Assembly: GCA_965228625.1 (NCBI GenBank)
Contig: OZ245829.1
Coordinates: 4,030,001 to 4,094,000, forward strand
DNA: 64,000 nucleotides
Direction: 5' to 3'
Origin: UBA2767 sp965228625
GTDB taxonomy: Bacteria; Pseudomonadota; Alphaproteobacteria; Rhizobiales; Methyloligellaceae
The position numbers were made by a program, and so were the translations under genes. The notes below the pieces were generated by a model. The model did not search any database. It had not been told where the DNA came from and saw only the letters and a program-made list of their open reading frames with translations. Positions 25,686-33,440 of the stretch are shown here, in pieces (the first letter of the stretch is position 1; every line of letters starts with the position of its first letter).

Positions 25686-27173
25686 ATGGCCTTCGCAGGT
25701 AAGAACCGCAGAAACAACCGGGTGATGGCAGACAAGCCGCAGAAGAACATCACGAAGATTGCCGCCATCGTTGTCATGGCCGTTATCACCGCGGCGATCA
25801 TCGGCTACCTGTATTGGCACTCCAGCCGCGTCATGTCGGTCGGGTCGGCCTACTACGCGAAGACCCTGTGCTCCGGCGTGTTCATTGCGGGCCGTGACGA
25901 ACAAAAGGTCGTCGCGGGCGACGTGATGGCTGACATGACGACCTTCCTTCGTCACTGGGGTGCGGACATCGACCGCGAACGCAAGACGGTGCGTGCGTCC
26001 ATATTCGGTTTGGCCTCCCGCGAAGCCGTCTATCGGCCGGGGCTCGGCTGTTCGCTGGTGACCGACGCGACGGTCGACACCCTGATGGAGCAGGTGGCGG
26101 ACTTCTCCCCGCCCGCGCCGGCGGGCCATTCGTCGACGCTGTGGCCCGAGGGCAGCGGCGTGGAGCCGGGAGCCGTATCCGCCGGCGTTGACCTGGCGCG
26201 GCTCACCAGAGCCGTCGACGACGCTTTTGCGGAACCTTTTCCAAAACAGCGGCCGCGGCGGACCCGCGCCGTGGTGGTGGTGCACGGGGAGCGCATCATC
26301 GCCGAGCGCTACGCGGACGGCTTCGCGCCCGATACGCCGCAGCTCGGCTGGTCCATCGGCAAGAGCGTTCTCAACGCGCTGGTCGGGACGCTCGTCGCCG
26401 ACAAGCGTATGAGCCTGGAACAGGATCGCCTCTTCACCGAATGGAGTGGAAACGGTGACCAACGTTCCACCATCACCGTCGACAACCTGCTACGCATGGT
26501 CAGCGGGCTCGACTTTGACCAACCGCACACGCGCATGCTGTCGGACGTTCGCACGATGCTGTTTCTCAAGGGCGACAGCGCGGCTTACGCAAAGACGGAA
26601 GAGCTGGTCGGTCCGGTCGGCAGGTCCTGGTTTTATGCCAGCGGTTCAACAACGCTCCTGGCGAGTGCCATGCGCAAGGCGATCGGTGGATCGCAGGCAG
26701 ACTATTTCGCCTACCCGTATCGCGCTCTGTTCGCGCCCCTCGGCATGACAAGCGCGATCATCGAGCCCGATGCGGCGGGCACCTTTCTCGCGCCGGCCTT
26801 TGTTTATGCCTCGGCGCGGGACTGGGCGCGGTTCGGCCTTCTCTATCTGAACGACGGCGTGTGGCAGGGCAAACGGGTTCTCCCCGAAGGCTGGGTGCGC
26901 CAGTCCCTCTCGCCGACACCCGGTTCGCAAGACGAATACGGCGCCCATCTCTGGCTCGACGTGCCCGCGTTTCTGCGGCCCAGGTCCGCGGGAGATTACG
27001 AGCTCCCGGATGACGCCTTCTACATGCTCGGTCACGACGGGCAGATGATCGCCGTGATTCCTTCACGCGACCTTGTCGTTGTCCGCCTCGGGCTTTCACG
27101 CCGGCGCAACGCGTGGGACCACAGCGCATTTCTCCAACAGGTGCTGGAGGCGATTCCGGAGAGGCGCGACTAA
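25686..27173 (+). CDS. serine hydrolase (beta-lactamase class C/PBP4* family), membrane-anchored
   Basis: A 495-residue protein with a basic N-terminus and one membrane helix (IAAIVVMAVITAAIIGYLYW). The hydrolase domain follows: SIGK with the nucleophile S223 and base K226, FYASGST as the Y-x-S motif, and GHDGQM in place of the usual HTG/KTG. These are the marks of the class C beta-lactamase-like family, which includes esterases and peptidases; antibiotic resistance should not be assumed. GTG at 25680 and ATG at 25725 are alternative starts. It converges with the histidine kinase, stops overlapping by 4 bp. Confidence 0.82.
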   Translation: MAFAGKNRRNNRVMADKPQKNITKIAAIVVMAVITAAIIGYLYWHSSRVMSVGSAYYAKTLCSGVFIAGRDEQKVVAGDVMADMTTFLRHWGADIDRERKTVRASIFGLASREAVYRPGLGCSLVTDATVDTLMEQVADFSPPAPAGHSSTLWPEGSGVEPGAVSAGVDLARLTRAVDDAFAEPFPKQRPRRTRAVVVVHGERIIAERYADGFAPDTPQLGWSIGKSVLNALVGTLVADKRMSLEQDRLFTEWSGNGDQRSTITVDNLLRMVSGLDFDQPHTRMLSDVRTMLFLKGDSAAYAKTEELVGPVGRSWFYASGSTTLLASAMRKAIGGSQADYFAYPYRALFAPLGMTSAIIEPDAAGTFLAPAFVYASARDWARFGLLYLNDGVWQGKRVLPEGWVRQSLSPTPGSQDEYGAHLWLDVPAFLRPRSAGDYELPDDAFYMLGHDGQMIAVIPSRDLVVVRLGLSRRRNAWDHSAFLQQVLEAIPERRD

Positions 27174-28549
27174 CCCTCGCGTGACTTCGCGATTCTGTCC
27201 GCGGCGAACGTGACATCGATGCGCGTGCCGGCATCGGACGTGCTGCGCAGTTTGAACATGGCGCGATTGGCCTCGACGAGGGCCTTCGTCAGGGGCAGGC
27301 CGAGGCCGGTTCCGACCTGTTTGCGGGGTGCCGTGTCGGGCTGCTGAAACGGTTGCATGGCCACTTCGATCTCGTCCTCGGACATGCCGATACCCGTGTC
27401 GTGAACGCGAATCTTGACGCCGCCGGAGCTCGTTTGCTGGGTGGACACAATGACCTGTCCACCGGAATCGGTGAACTTGATGGCATTGGAGACGAGATTG
27501 AGAATGATCTGCTTGATCGACCGCCGGTCGGCAAGCACGAGCGGCAGGTCCTCCTCGAGATCCGTCCGCAGCAAGACGCGCCGACGCTGAGCCTGAGGTT
27601 GCATCGAATGCACGCTCTCACCTGCAACGTCGTTGATGTCGACTGCGGTGAAGTTGAGCTCGAACTCACCGGCTTCGATCTTGGAGAGATCGAGCAGGTC
27701 GTTCACAAGGCTGAGCGCGTACATGCCGCTTTCGTGAATGTCACGGATGTACCCCCGATAACGATCATTGCCGACCGGTCCGAGCTGCTCGTCCTTCATA
27801 AGCTCCGCGAAGCCGATGATCGAGTTGAGCGGCGTGCGCAGTTCATGGCTCACCTTGGCGAGGAAATCGGCCTTCTTCGTCGGCAGCGGCTCCGGAATTT
27901 CAACCTTTGCCTTGCGAGGCTTGCGCGCTTTCTTGCGTTTTGGTGCCGGTTTGGCAGTGCGTATGGCTTCCGCCGTCGACGCGTTCGCGGCACGATGATC
28001 GTCGTTGTCCGCCTCCCGCTCCGGTTCATCCTGGAGCGGTTTGCGGGGGTGCAGGACCAGGAGCGCGGTCTGCTCCGATCCGTCGGATGCAATCGGGTGG
28101 ACCGCCACGGGCACGCAGAACTCCCGACCGCTGCGCGAGCGCGCGTCCAGATCGATCGGACGTGAGGCATCGGAGGCCTGCGTCTGAAGTTGCTTCTTCA
28201 ACTGCTTCGACGCGGCAGGGAAGATTGCCGCAAGTCCGCCGGCATTCTGCAGGTCCTCGCTGGAGCCGTATCCGAACGCCAGCGCGAAGGCGCTGTTCAG
28301 CCGGATCAGATCAGTGCCATTGCAGACGGCGAGCCCCGCGGGCAGCGCTTCCAGAAGCACGGCGGCGCCTGGTTCCTGAAGCAGCGCGAGCGCCTGTGCC
28401 CCCTCCTGGGACTCCTCGGCGACTTCGTCCTCGGGGCGCGCGGTGTCCTCGTTTTCGTCGGGGACGGCGATCAGGCGGGCGATCTTGGCCAGCGCCTCGC
28501 GGTTGTCGTTGCCCGCGGTTCGGCCGTTCGGTTTACGGTGTCGTCCCAT
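27170..28549 (-). CDS. PAS-domain sensor histidine kinase, cytoplasmic
   Basis: A 459-residue kinase without membrane segments. A PAS domain spans about residues 65-185 (GLAVCNGTDLIRLNSAFALAF), then a very basic linker (KRKKARKPRKAK), a HisKA domain with H235 in KVSHELRTPLNSIIGF, and an ATPase domain with NLVSNAIKF, DTGIGM and GTGLGLPL. The H-box and the DIHESGMYALSLVNDLLDL stretch resemble the PleC/DivJ/PdhS group of alphaproteobacterial cell-cycle kinases. No response regulator is nearby. The upstream open frame to 28774 has weak composition; ATG 28549 begins the conserved part. Confidence 0.85.
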   Translation of the reverse strand: MGRHRKPNGRTAGNDNREALAKIARLIAVPDENEDTARPEDEVAEESQEGAQALALLQEPGAAVLLEALPAGLAVCNGTDLIRLNSAFALAFGYGSSEDLQNAGGLAAIFPAASKQLKKQLQTQASDASRPIDLDARSRSGREFCVPVAVHPIASDGSEQTALLVLHPRKPLQDEPEREADNDDHRAANASTAEAIRTAKPAPKRKKARKPRKAKVEIPEPLPTKKADFLAKVSHELRTPLNSIIGFAELMKDEQLGPVGNDRYRGYIRDIHESGMYALSLVNDLLDLSKIEAGEFELNFTAVDINDVAGESVHSMQPQAQRRRVLLRTDLEEDLPLVLADRRSIKQIILNLVSNAIKFTDSGGQVIVSTQQTSSGGVKIRVHDTGIGMSEDEIEVAMQPFQQPDTAPRKQVGTGLGLPLTKALVEANRAMFKLRSTSDAGTRIDVTFAADRIAKSREG

Positions 28550-28885
28550 CGCTTTGAGGCCATTTCCAAGGGACAGCCGATACGCGCGGGGCGCCAGGAA
28601 CCCTTCGCGTAAAACTGTCCGCCGAACGCGAAATTCGGCGCGTTCAGCCTTACATGTCGGTTTTGAGCCGATGCCCGTCGGTTCAAAAAAGCGCAGTAAT
28701 TCCTGAATACTGTGAAATCGCTCCGTCGTCCACAGCCCATCGGCTATGCTGCAGCGCAATATTTTTTGTTGCAATGCAAAAAATCCGGCCTATATTACGA
28801 GGTGCCGCAATGGGCGGCGCGCAGTTTGATCACCGCCGGGTGCGGGCCCGTGCGGCAACATGAATGACAAATCGAGGATAGAACG
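28550..28885. other. divergent kinase/phasin control region
   Basis: This 336-bp gap separates divergent genes. Its right half is AT-rich and carries the PhaR-type site at 28769-28779. The left half is open in the kinase frame without coding character. No other element was found. Confidence 0.5.
28769..28779. promoter_or_regulatory. candidate PhaR operator upstream of the phasin gene
   Basis: TTGC-AAT-GCAA, a palindrome set between T-rich and A-rich flanks, about 107 bp before the phasin ATG. PhaR, the PHB-responsive repressor, binds TGC-N3-GCA palindromes in phasin promoters of Paracoccus and Rhodobacter, and this site fits that form. Confidence 0.55.
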
Positions 28886-29398
28886 ATGTCGGATTTGAAT
28901 GGAAATGGCGTTCAGGAAGCCAAGGAAACGGTTGAGGCCACCGCGGAGACGCTGAAGGCGGTCGAGGCCAGCACCAACGAAGCGTTTGCCGGGCTTGACG
29001 TGGCTGTACCGGAAGCTGTCCGCACGGTTGCGGAGAAGACGGTCAAGCAGAGCCGCGACGCCTACGAGAGCGCCAAGGATGCGATGGAAGAGGCCGTTGA
29101 GGTGCTTGAGAAATCCATTGATCAGGCCGGGCAGGGCGCGGCCGCGATCAACCGCAAGGTGATCGACATCGCGCAGACCAACCTCAACACCAGCTTTGAC
29201 CTCGCCAAGGACATCGCGGGCGCCAAGAACGTCGCCGAGATCATGGAATTGCAGAGCGCGTTCGTGCGCAAGCATTTCGAGACGATTGCAGCCCAGGCGG
29301 AAGAGATCCGCGAGTTGTCGACGCAGATCGCGTCGAAGACGACGGACCCGCTGAAGGAGCATGTGACCCGGTCTATTGACAAGGCCGTCTCGCGGTAA
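28886..29398 (+). CDS. phasin family protein
   Basis: A 170-residue, cysteine-free, almost entirely helical protein that should coat polyhydroxyalkanoate granules. The family region is AEKTVKQSRDAYESAKDAME followed by VARKHF-like AFVRKHFETIAAQAEEIREL, both typical of Phasin_2. It is rich in Ala, Glu and Lys with heptad-like spacing. GAGGA lies shortly before the ATG. Acetoacetate-CoA ligase 6.4 kb upstream is another PHB-related gene. Transcription probably ends at the 12-bp hairpin at 29565-29598. Confidence 0.9.
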   Translation: MSDLNGNGVQEAKETVEATAETLKAVEASTNEAFAGLDVAVPEAVRTVAEKTVKQSRDAYESAKDAMEEAVEVLEKSIDQAGQGAAAINRKVIDIAQTNLNTSFDLAKDIAGAKNVAEIMELQSAFVRKHFETIAAQAEEIRELSTQIASKTTDPLKEHVTRSIDKAVSR

Positions 29399-29564
29399 CA
29401 TAGGAAGGGTACAGTCTGCTGCGCGGGCCGCGTGATTCGGCCTGTGTTGCTTGTAGCGTATCGTATCAGGTAGTGGCGTTGCGTAAGTTATGACTTGCCG
29501 GGAACGGCAGGCGCGTAAGCGTAGCCTTTGTCAGTAGCGTACCCCTCAAAGTATTTACGTGCCG

Positions 29565-29598
29565 GAAGGCCCGGAGTGCTCCATCGCTCCGGGCCTTC
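29565..29598 (+). terminator. hairpin terminator downstream of phasin
   Basis: Perfect 12-bp stem GAAGGCCCGGAG / CTCCGGGCCTTC with a 10-nt loop, followed by TTGC. It lies 166 bp after the phasin stop; the U tract is short, so efficiency is uncertain. The stretch 29399-29564 before it holds no recognisable gene. Confidence 0.65.
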
Positions 29599-29704
29599 TT
29601 GCATGTGCCGGCAAGCGTTACGTTCGCGACGCAGCATGGTTGCATGATCGCGCCCTTGCGCTTACGTTGCACGCGCCCGCGGGAGCGCCCCCGGGAGCGT
29701 CTGT

Positions 29705-29781
29705 GCCGCCGTAGCTCAGTTGGTTAGAGCGCTTGATTGTGGATCAAGAGGTCCCTAGTTCGATTCTAGGCGGCGGTACCA
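29705..29781 (+). tRNA. tRNA-His (GTG), CCA encoded
   Basis: The full cloverleaf can be drawn: acceptor GCCGCCG / CGGCGGT, D stem GCTC/GAGC, anticodon stem CTTGA/TCAAG with loop TTGTGGA and anticodon GTG at 29739-29741, T stem CCTAG/CTAGG, then A73 and CCA. The base before position 1 is T, so no G-1 is encoded, and position 73 is A instead of C. This is the unusual histidine-identity state known from alphaproteobacteria. Confidence 0.97.
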
Positions 29782-29855
29782 TTTCTTCCCTGACGCAGCG
29801 AGGCTCGATCCCCAAATTCCCGGAGTGAATTGAACAACCGGCGCGACGGCGTGGG

Positions 29856-30377
29856 TTACGCGGTCGTTCCCGGGCGCGTTCTTTTTCGGGTGTGCGTCTT
29901 GCGCGGGACGGGTTTGGACCGGCGCACGGACCCGTTTTCCGGGGTCGCCGCAAACGCGAGCGTCTTTGACTTGCCCGACTTTGGCATCATGTCCGCGATG
30001 CTGTGCTGATCCAGGACCGAGACGAATGCCTCCAGCGCCTCATCGAGCACCTGGTTGATCGGCGCCGCCTTTCCCGCTGAGCTGCCAGCCTTCTCGCCGC
30101 CGAAATTCTCCGCCTCGACGACGGTTGATTCAATCGCCCGGACAATCTCTCCGACGGAGATTTCTGCGGCTGGACGCGCAAGCCGGATGCCGCCGTTTCG
30201 ACCGCGCACGCCATCGATGATCCCCTGCCTGACGAGCACCGGTACGGTCTTGGCAATATTGTTCTTGGTGATGTTGTATTGCTCCGCAATGTCCGCGATA
30301 CGCGACAGCTCCCCGTTTGCAAGAGCGCAATGGATGACGATACGTACGGCATACCCACTCTGCTTGGTAAGTCTCAT
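29856..30377 (-). CDS. Rrf2 family regulator lacking cluster cysteines
   Basis: A 173-residue regulator of the Rrf2 family (RirA, NsrR, IscR). The winged helix is clear: MRLTKQSGYAVRIVIHCALA, then VRGRNGGIRLARPA. In NsrR/RirA three cysteines near positions 91-102 hold the Fe-S cluster; here that segment reads EAENFGGEKAGSSAGKAAP and the only cysteine in the protein is C17. The C-terminal 40 residues are very basic (RRSKPVPRKTHTRKRTRPG), an addition to the core. It lies 49 bp downstream of tonB on the same strand. Iron control is suggested by context only. Confidence 0.85.
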   Translation of the reverse strand: MRLTKQSGYAVRIVIHCALANGELSRIADIAEQYNITKNNIAKTVPVLVRQGIIDGVRGRNGGIRLARPAAEISVGEIVRAIESTVVEAENFGGEKAGSSAGKAAPINQVLDEALEAFVSVLDQHSIADMMPKSGKSKTLAFAATPENGSVRRSKPVPRKTHTRKRTRPGTTA

Positions 30378-30426
30378 CGACTTGGCTCCACTTCTGCGTG
30401 CGGCAGACAATAGCACGGTACCGCGA

Positions 30427-31221
30427 TCACCGCGAAAACCGTACCGGTACCGAGAAGGTCATACTTGATTTGCCGATTCCGGCGGGAAACGAGGGAAATG
30501 GGGACGCGCGTCGAACCATCGCAAGCGCCGCGGAATCAAGCGATGCGTTGCCGGAGCGCCCGGAGATCCTGACTGAACGCAGTGAGCCGTTCGACCCGAG
30601 GACGAATACCATCCGAACGGTTCCGGACGCGCGTCCACCCGGATGGCGTTTGTGGCGCCTCAGATGTGCCAGGACGCGACTGGAATAATTGGCGGTGCTG
30701 GCGCGGCCGGCGCCGCTGTTTGAACTGCGCCCCAAGTTTCCAGCCCGCTGCCCGATCGGTCCGCCGCGGCTGGCCGTCCGCTTTTTGACCTTGCTTTTCT
30801 TCTTTTTCTTCTTCTTGGGCTCCTTCTCGGGTTTCGGCTCGAGTGCTTTCGTCTCCTGCACGGGTTCGAGGATTTCAGTCGGAATCTCCTCCTCGACCGG
30901 ACTTTCCGAGATCACGCTGGGCGCGGTTTCCGAAAGTGCCTGCGGTAGAGCCGCCAGCTCTTTCGACTCCTTCATTTCGATGCGCTGATCGACCTCCCTC
31001 ACTTCCGTCTGCTCTTGCGGTTGAATCGGTTCCGGCACGTTTTCCACGGGCTCGACGCTTTCCACCATCTGGGTGGCGGCAATACCCCATATCGCGGCAG
31101 GGGCGCCCGCCGACGCGGGCATCGCCGACTGCGACGCCCGATTGCTGTTGGCGAAAACCGCAACGTGAACGCCGACGGAAAGACCGATTGCCACGGCCCA
31201 ATAGCGTGCCTTGACCCTCAT
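30427..31221 (-). CDS. tonB: TonB energy-transducing protein
   Basis: A 264-residue TonB: one N-terminal membrane helix (AVAIGLSVGVHVAVF), a periplasm-spanning Glu/Pro/Lys-rich middle (PEPIQPQEQ, KPEKEPKKKKKKKSK) and a C-terminal TonB domain (YSSRVLAHLRRHKRHP, then GTVRMVFVLGSNGSL and SLDSAALAMVRRASPFPSFP). It transmits the proton-motive force from ExbBD to outer-membrane receptors. Its start overlaps the second exbD by 4 bp, and it closes the five-gene transcript starting at 33440. Confidence 0.93.
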   Translation of the reverse strand: MRVKARYWAVAIGLSVGVHVAVFANSNRASQSAMPASAGAPAAIWGIAATQMVESVEPVENVPEPIQPQEQTEVREVDQRIEMKESKELAALPQALSETAPSVISESPVEEEIPTEILEPVQETKALEPKPEKEPKKKKKKKSKVKKRTASRGGPIGQRAGNLGRSSNSGAGRASTANYSSRVLAHLRRHKRHPGGRASGTVRMVFVLGSNGSLRSVRISGRSGNASLDSAALAMVRRASPFPSFPAGIGKSSMTFSVPVRFSR

Positions 31222-31613
31222 TCCGCAACGCTCCGCTCGGTGACCAGACGTATTTTGTCGTGACCCGCCTTCGCGAGTGCCTCCAGGATCGGAAACAACG
31301 TTCCACCCGGCAGCCGGCGGTCAACAACGACCTCCAAGGGACCATCACTTGCCGCCGCCGTCTGAGCAAGCGTCGTCACGCTGACAACCTGTCCGCGATA
31401 AAACAAATCGCCGCGAGCCGAGACGAAGAGGCCGTCATTCGGCGCCTCCGAAGGCGGTTGCAGCGTCGTGGAGACCGGATCGAGCTCGAATGGCGGCCGC
31501 TGGCTCAGCGTTCCGGAAAGCAGAAAGAAGATCAGCAACAGGAAGATGATATTGATCATCGGGACGATGTTCTGATCCCCTGACTCTCGCGATGTCTCTG
31601 CCGGTACCTTCAT
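31218..31613 (-). CDS. exbD: ExbD family protein (second copy)
   Basis: A 131-residue ExbD/TolR protein with a single helix near the N-terminus (NIVPMINIIFLLLIFFLLSG). The segment begins VPMINI instead of the usual TPLIDV, so the membrane aspartate normally needed for proton coupling is replaced by asparagine (MINI). The periplasmic domain follows (LFVSARGDLFYRGQVV). It lies between the first exbD and tonB. The lost aspartate suggests it may act together with the first copy rather than alone. Confidence 0.85.
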   Translation of the reverse strand: MKVPAETSRESGDQNIVPMINIIFLLLIFFLLSGTLSQRPPFELDPVSTTLQPPSEAPNDGLFVSARGDLFYRGQVVSVTTLAQTAAASDGPLEVVVDRRLPGGTLFPILEALAKAGHDKIRLVTERSVAE

Positions 31614-31625
31614 ATGCAGCGGTCT

Positions 31626-32018
31626 CTATTTCATCATGATGACGGGCCCGAGCTTGGTCGCCCGGGATTGTTCGACGGCACGGACAATGTCCTCGGCAAG
31701 TGCATCCTCTGCCGGGCGCACAATGATGCGCGCCTCGCCGTCGGTCGCGGCTTCGGAAAGCGCCGCCTGAATTCCCTGCAACTCAACCGGCTGCCCGTTG
31801 ACCGAATAGGCCGCGCCCTTCTTGACGGAAATCAGAACGATCGGAGGCTGGTTCTCCGTTGACGTCGCGATCACCTTGCCCGCCAAGCCGATCTCGACAT
31901 TGGCGAAACGCGTGAATGTCGAGGCGAGCATGAAGAACAGCAGCAGCAGAAACACAACGTCGATGATTGGCGTCAGGCTCAGCCGTCGCTTGCCTCCGGC
32001 GGTATCCTCAATCCGCAT
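31626..32018 (-). CDS. exbD: ExbD family protein (first copy)
   Basis: A 130-residue ExbD with the canonical LSLTPIIDVVFLLLLFFML helix, containing the proton-carrying aspartate. The periplasmic domain includes LISVKKGAAYSVNGQPV. I start at MRIEDT (32018), which overlaps the exbB stop by 11 bp; the upstream in-frame ATG would lengthen the overlap. With ExbB it forms the proton-driven motor of the TonB system. A second, divergent ExbD follows after 12 bp. Confidence 0.9.
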   Translation of the reverse strand: MRIEDTAGGKRRLSLTPIIDVVFLLLLFFMLASTFTRFANVEIGLAGKVIATSTENQPPIVLISVKKGAAYSVNGQPVELQGIQAALSEAATDGEARIIVRPAEDALAEDIVRAVEQSRATKLGPVIMMK

Positions 32019-32970
32019 TTTTCCCCTCGGCAGCGGCTGCAAGCCGCACGCGCGCGCCTTGGACCGGTTTCACGACGCGGGCAGGCGGATTGGTCATGAC
32101 CTCGGTTGCGAACAGCTCCATTGCCGCTTTCACCTTGGCGATGTGGCTTTCGAACCAGTAGAGCACCAGCGATACCGGCATGGCGATGGCAAGACCGACG
32201 GCCGTTGTCAGCAGCGCGACCCAGATACCGCCTGCCAGGTCGGCGGGATTGACCTGAGCCCCGGCCGCCTGCAACGACCTGAATGCTTCGATCATTCCAA
32301 GGACAGTGCCGAAAAGCCCGAGCAAAGGCGCCACCTGAACGACGGCCTCAAGGCCGCGCAGGTAAGACCGCAGCGAGGAGATTTCCGAAGCGGCCAGGTG
32401 TTCCGTCTCTTCACGCAGATGCCGGTCGTCGCGCCGCGCCGCGGCGCCGGCCATGGCGTAGTGCACGACCTTCGCCACCGGCCCGCTCAGTTTTCCGGTT
32501 TCGCCGACGGCTTGCTCATAATCCTGGCCGAGCCAGACAGACACCGCCCGGGACACCTTCTTGTTGGACGCGCCTCCTGACACATAGAACTGCCAGAGCT
32601 TCACCAGGATGATCGTCAGCGCAAACACGGACAAGACGAGGAGGAGGGCGACCACCGGCCCGCCAAGCTCGACAAAGCCGGATATGCCGCCGAACAGGGA
32701 TTCTGCGACGCCCTGTTCCGCAGGTTCGGTCTCGATCTGAATATCCACCGTCTCCGCGCGGGCGTCCCGTGGAGCCACGGGTTCCGCCGGCGTTTCCGGA
32801 ACCGGAGTAATACGGGTTTCCTCACCGCCCGGCTGCAGGGCAGGGGGAGTGGGTTGTTGAGGGATTGCGGTTCCACCGCCGCCGGACTGCGCGGCATCGG
32901 CGCCGGATTGCGCGTCAGGCACGGGCGCGGCCTGCGCGAGCGTTGGATTGCCTTGCAAGGCGTTGGTCAT
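32008..32970 (-). CDS. exbB: ExbB-type proton channel with long N-terminal extension
   Basis: A 320-residue MotA/TolQ/ExbB protein. Residues 1-90 are a Pro/Ala/Gln/Glu-rich segment, probably periplasmic, not found in the core family. The three membrane helices follow, with the family signature LEAVVQVAPLLGLFGTVLGM and the third helix GGIWVALLTTAVGLAIAMP. Several alphaproteobacterial ExbBs carry similar extensions. It is the second gene of the secreted protein-exbB-exbD-exbD-tonB transcript. Confidence 0.92.
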   Translation of the reverse strand: MTNALQGNPTLAQAAPVPDAQSGADAAQSGGGGTAIPQQPTPPALQPGGEETRITPVPETPAEPVAPRDARAETVDIQIETEPAEQGVAESLFGGISGFVELGGPVVALLLVLSVFALTIILVKLWQFYVSGGASNKKVSRAVSVWLGQDYEQAVGETGKLSGPVAKVVHYAMAGAAARRDDRHLREETEHLAASEISSLRSYLRGLEAVVQVAPLLGLFGTVLGMIEAFRSLQAAGAQVNPADLAGGIWVALLTTAVGLAIAMPVSLVLYWFESHIAKVKAAMELFATEVMTNPPARVVKPVQGARVRLAAAAEGKNAD

Positions 32971-32981
32971 GGAGCCGGCTC

Positions 32982-33440
32982 TCAGTTCGTTGCTGTTGAA
33001 ATGAATGGGACGCCGGCCTTGCTCGACGGTTTGATCCGTTCAAGGCAGGCACCGGGATCCAGGTCTGCCACCTTGCATTCCTTGACATCGTTCAGCAGCA
33101 GCTTTCCGAACCCGTCACACGGCACGCCTGCGACATCGAATTGCTGCACCCGGATCTTCTTCGGGGTCAGCGGACGGGATTTCAGGACCAGGAACCGTTC
33201 GACCGAATCCTGCTTGTTGAAAAGCACCGTCTCGATCGCGAGCGCATCAACGGGGACATCCATCATGTTCGTGAACACCAGGCTCATACGGCAGGCATTC
33301 TTCACCGGGCTTAGCCGGTTGAGCTCGATGACGACTCCCTTGTCGGATGTTTGTGCCGGAGCGCCCGTGGCGGGCAGGGTCAGGGCCAATATCACAAGCA
33401 AAGCGCCAAAACCCGTCGAAACCCGATTCAAGACCGCCAT
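32982..33440 (-). CDS. secreted four-cysteine protein of the tonB operon
   Basis: A 152-residue protein with a signal peptide (GALLVILALTLPATGAPAQ) and four cysteines at 50, 108, 122 and 132 in the mature part, so disulfides are likely. The body looks beta-rich (CRMSLVFTNMMDVPVDALAIE, FLVLKSRPLTPKKIRVQQF) and ends near FISTATN. It stands first in the operon, 12 bp before exbB. GGGGGA precedes the ATG at 33440. I do not know the family well enough to assign a role; a periplasmic partner of the TonB system is the natural guess. Confidence 0.7.
   Translation of the reverse strand: MAVLNRVSTGFGALLVILALTLPATGAPAQTSDKGVVIELNRLSPVKNACRMSLVFTNMMDVPVDALAIETVLFNKQDSVERFLVLKSRPLTPKKIRVQQFDVAGVPCDGFGKLLLNDVKECKVADLDPGACLERIKPSSKAGVPFISTATN

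Noticed and set aside
25686..27173. Reading the serine hydrolase as a resistance beta-lactamase
   Set aside because: It has a membrane anchor and HDG in place of KTG; the family is broad and includes many esterases and peptidases.
29466..29672. A small minus-strand frame between phasin and tRNA-His
   Set aside because: It crosses the 12-bp terminator hairpin and has no ribosome binding site.
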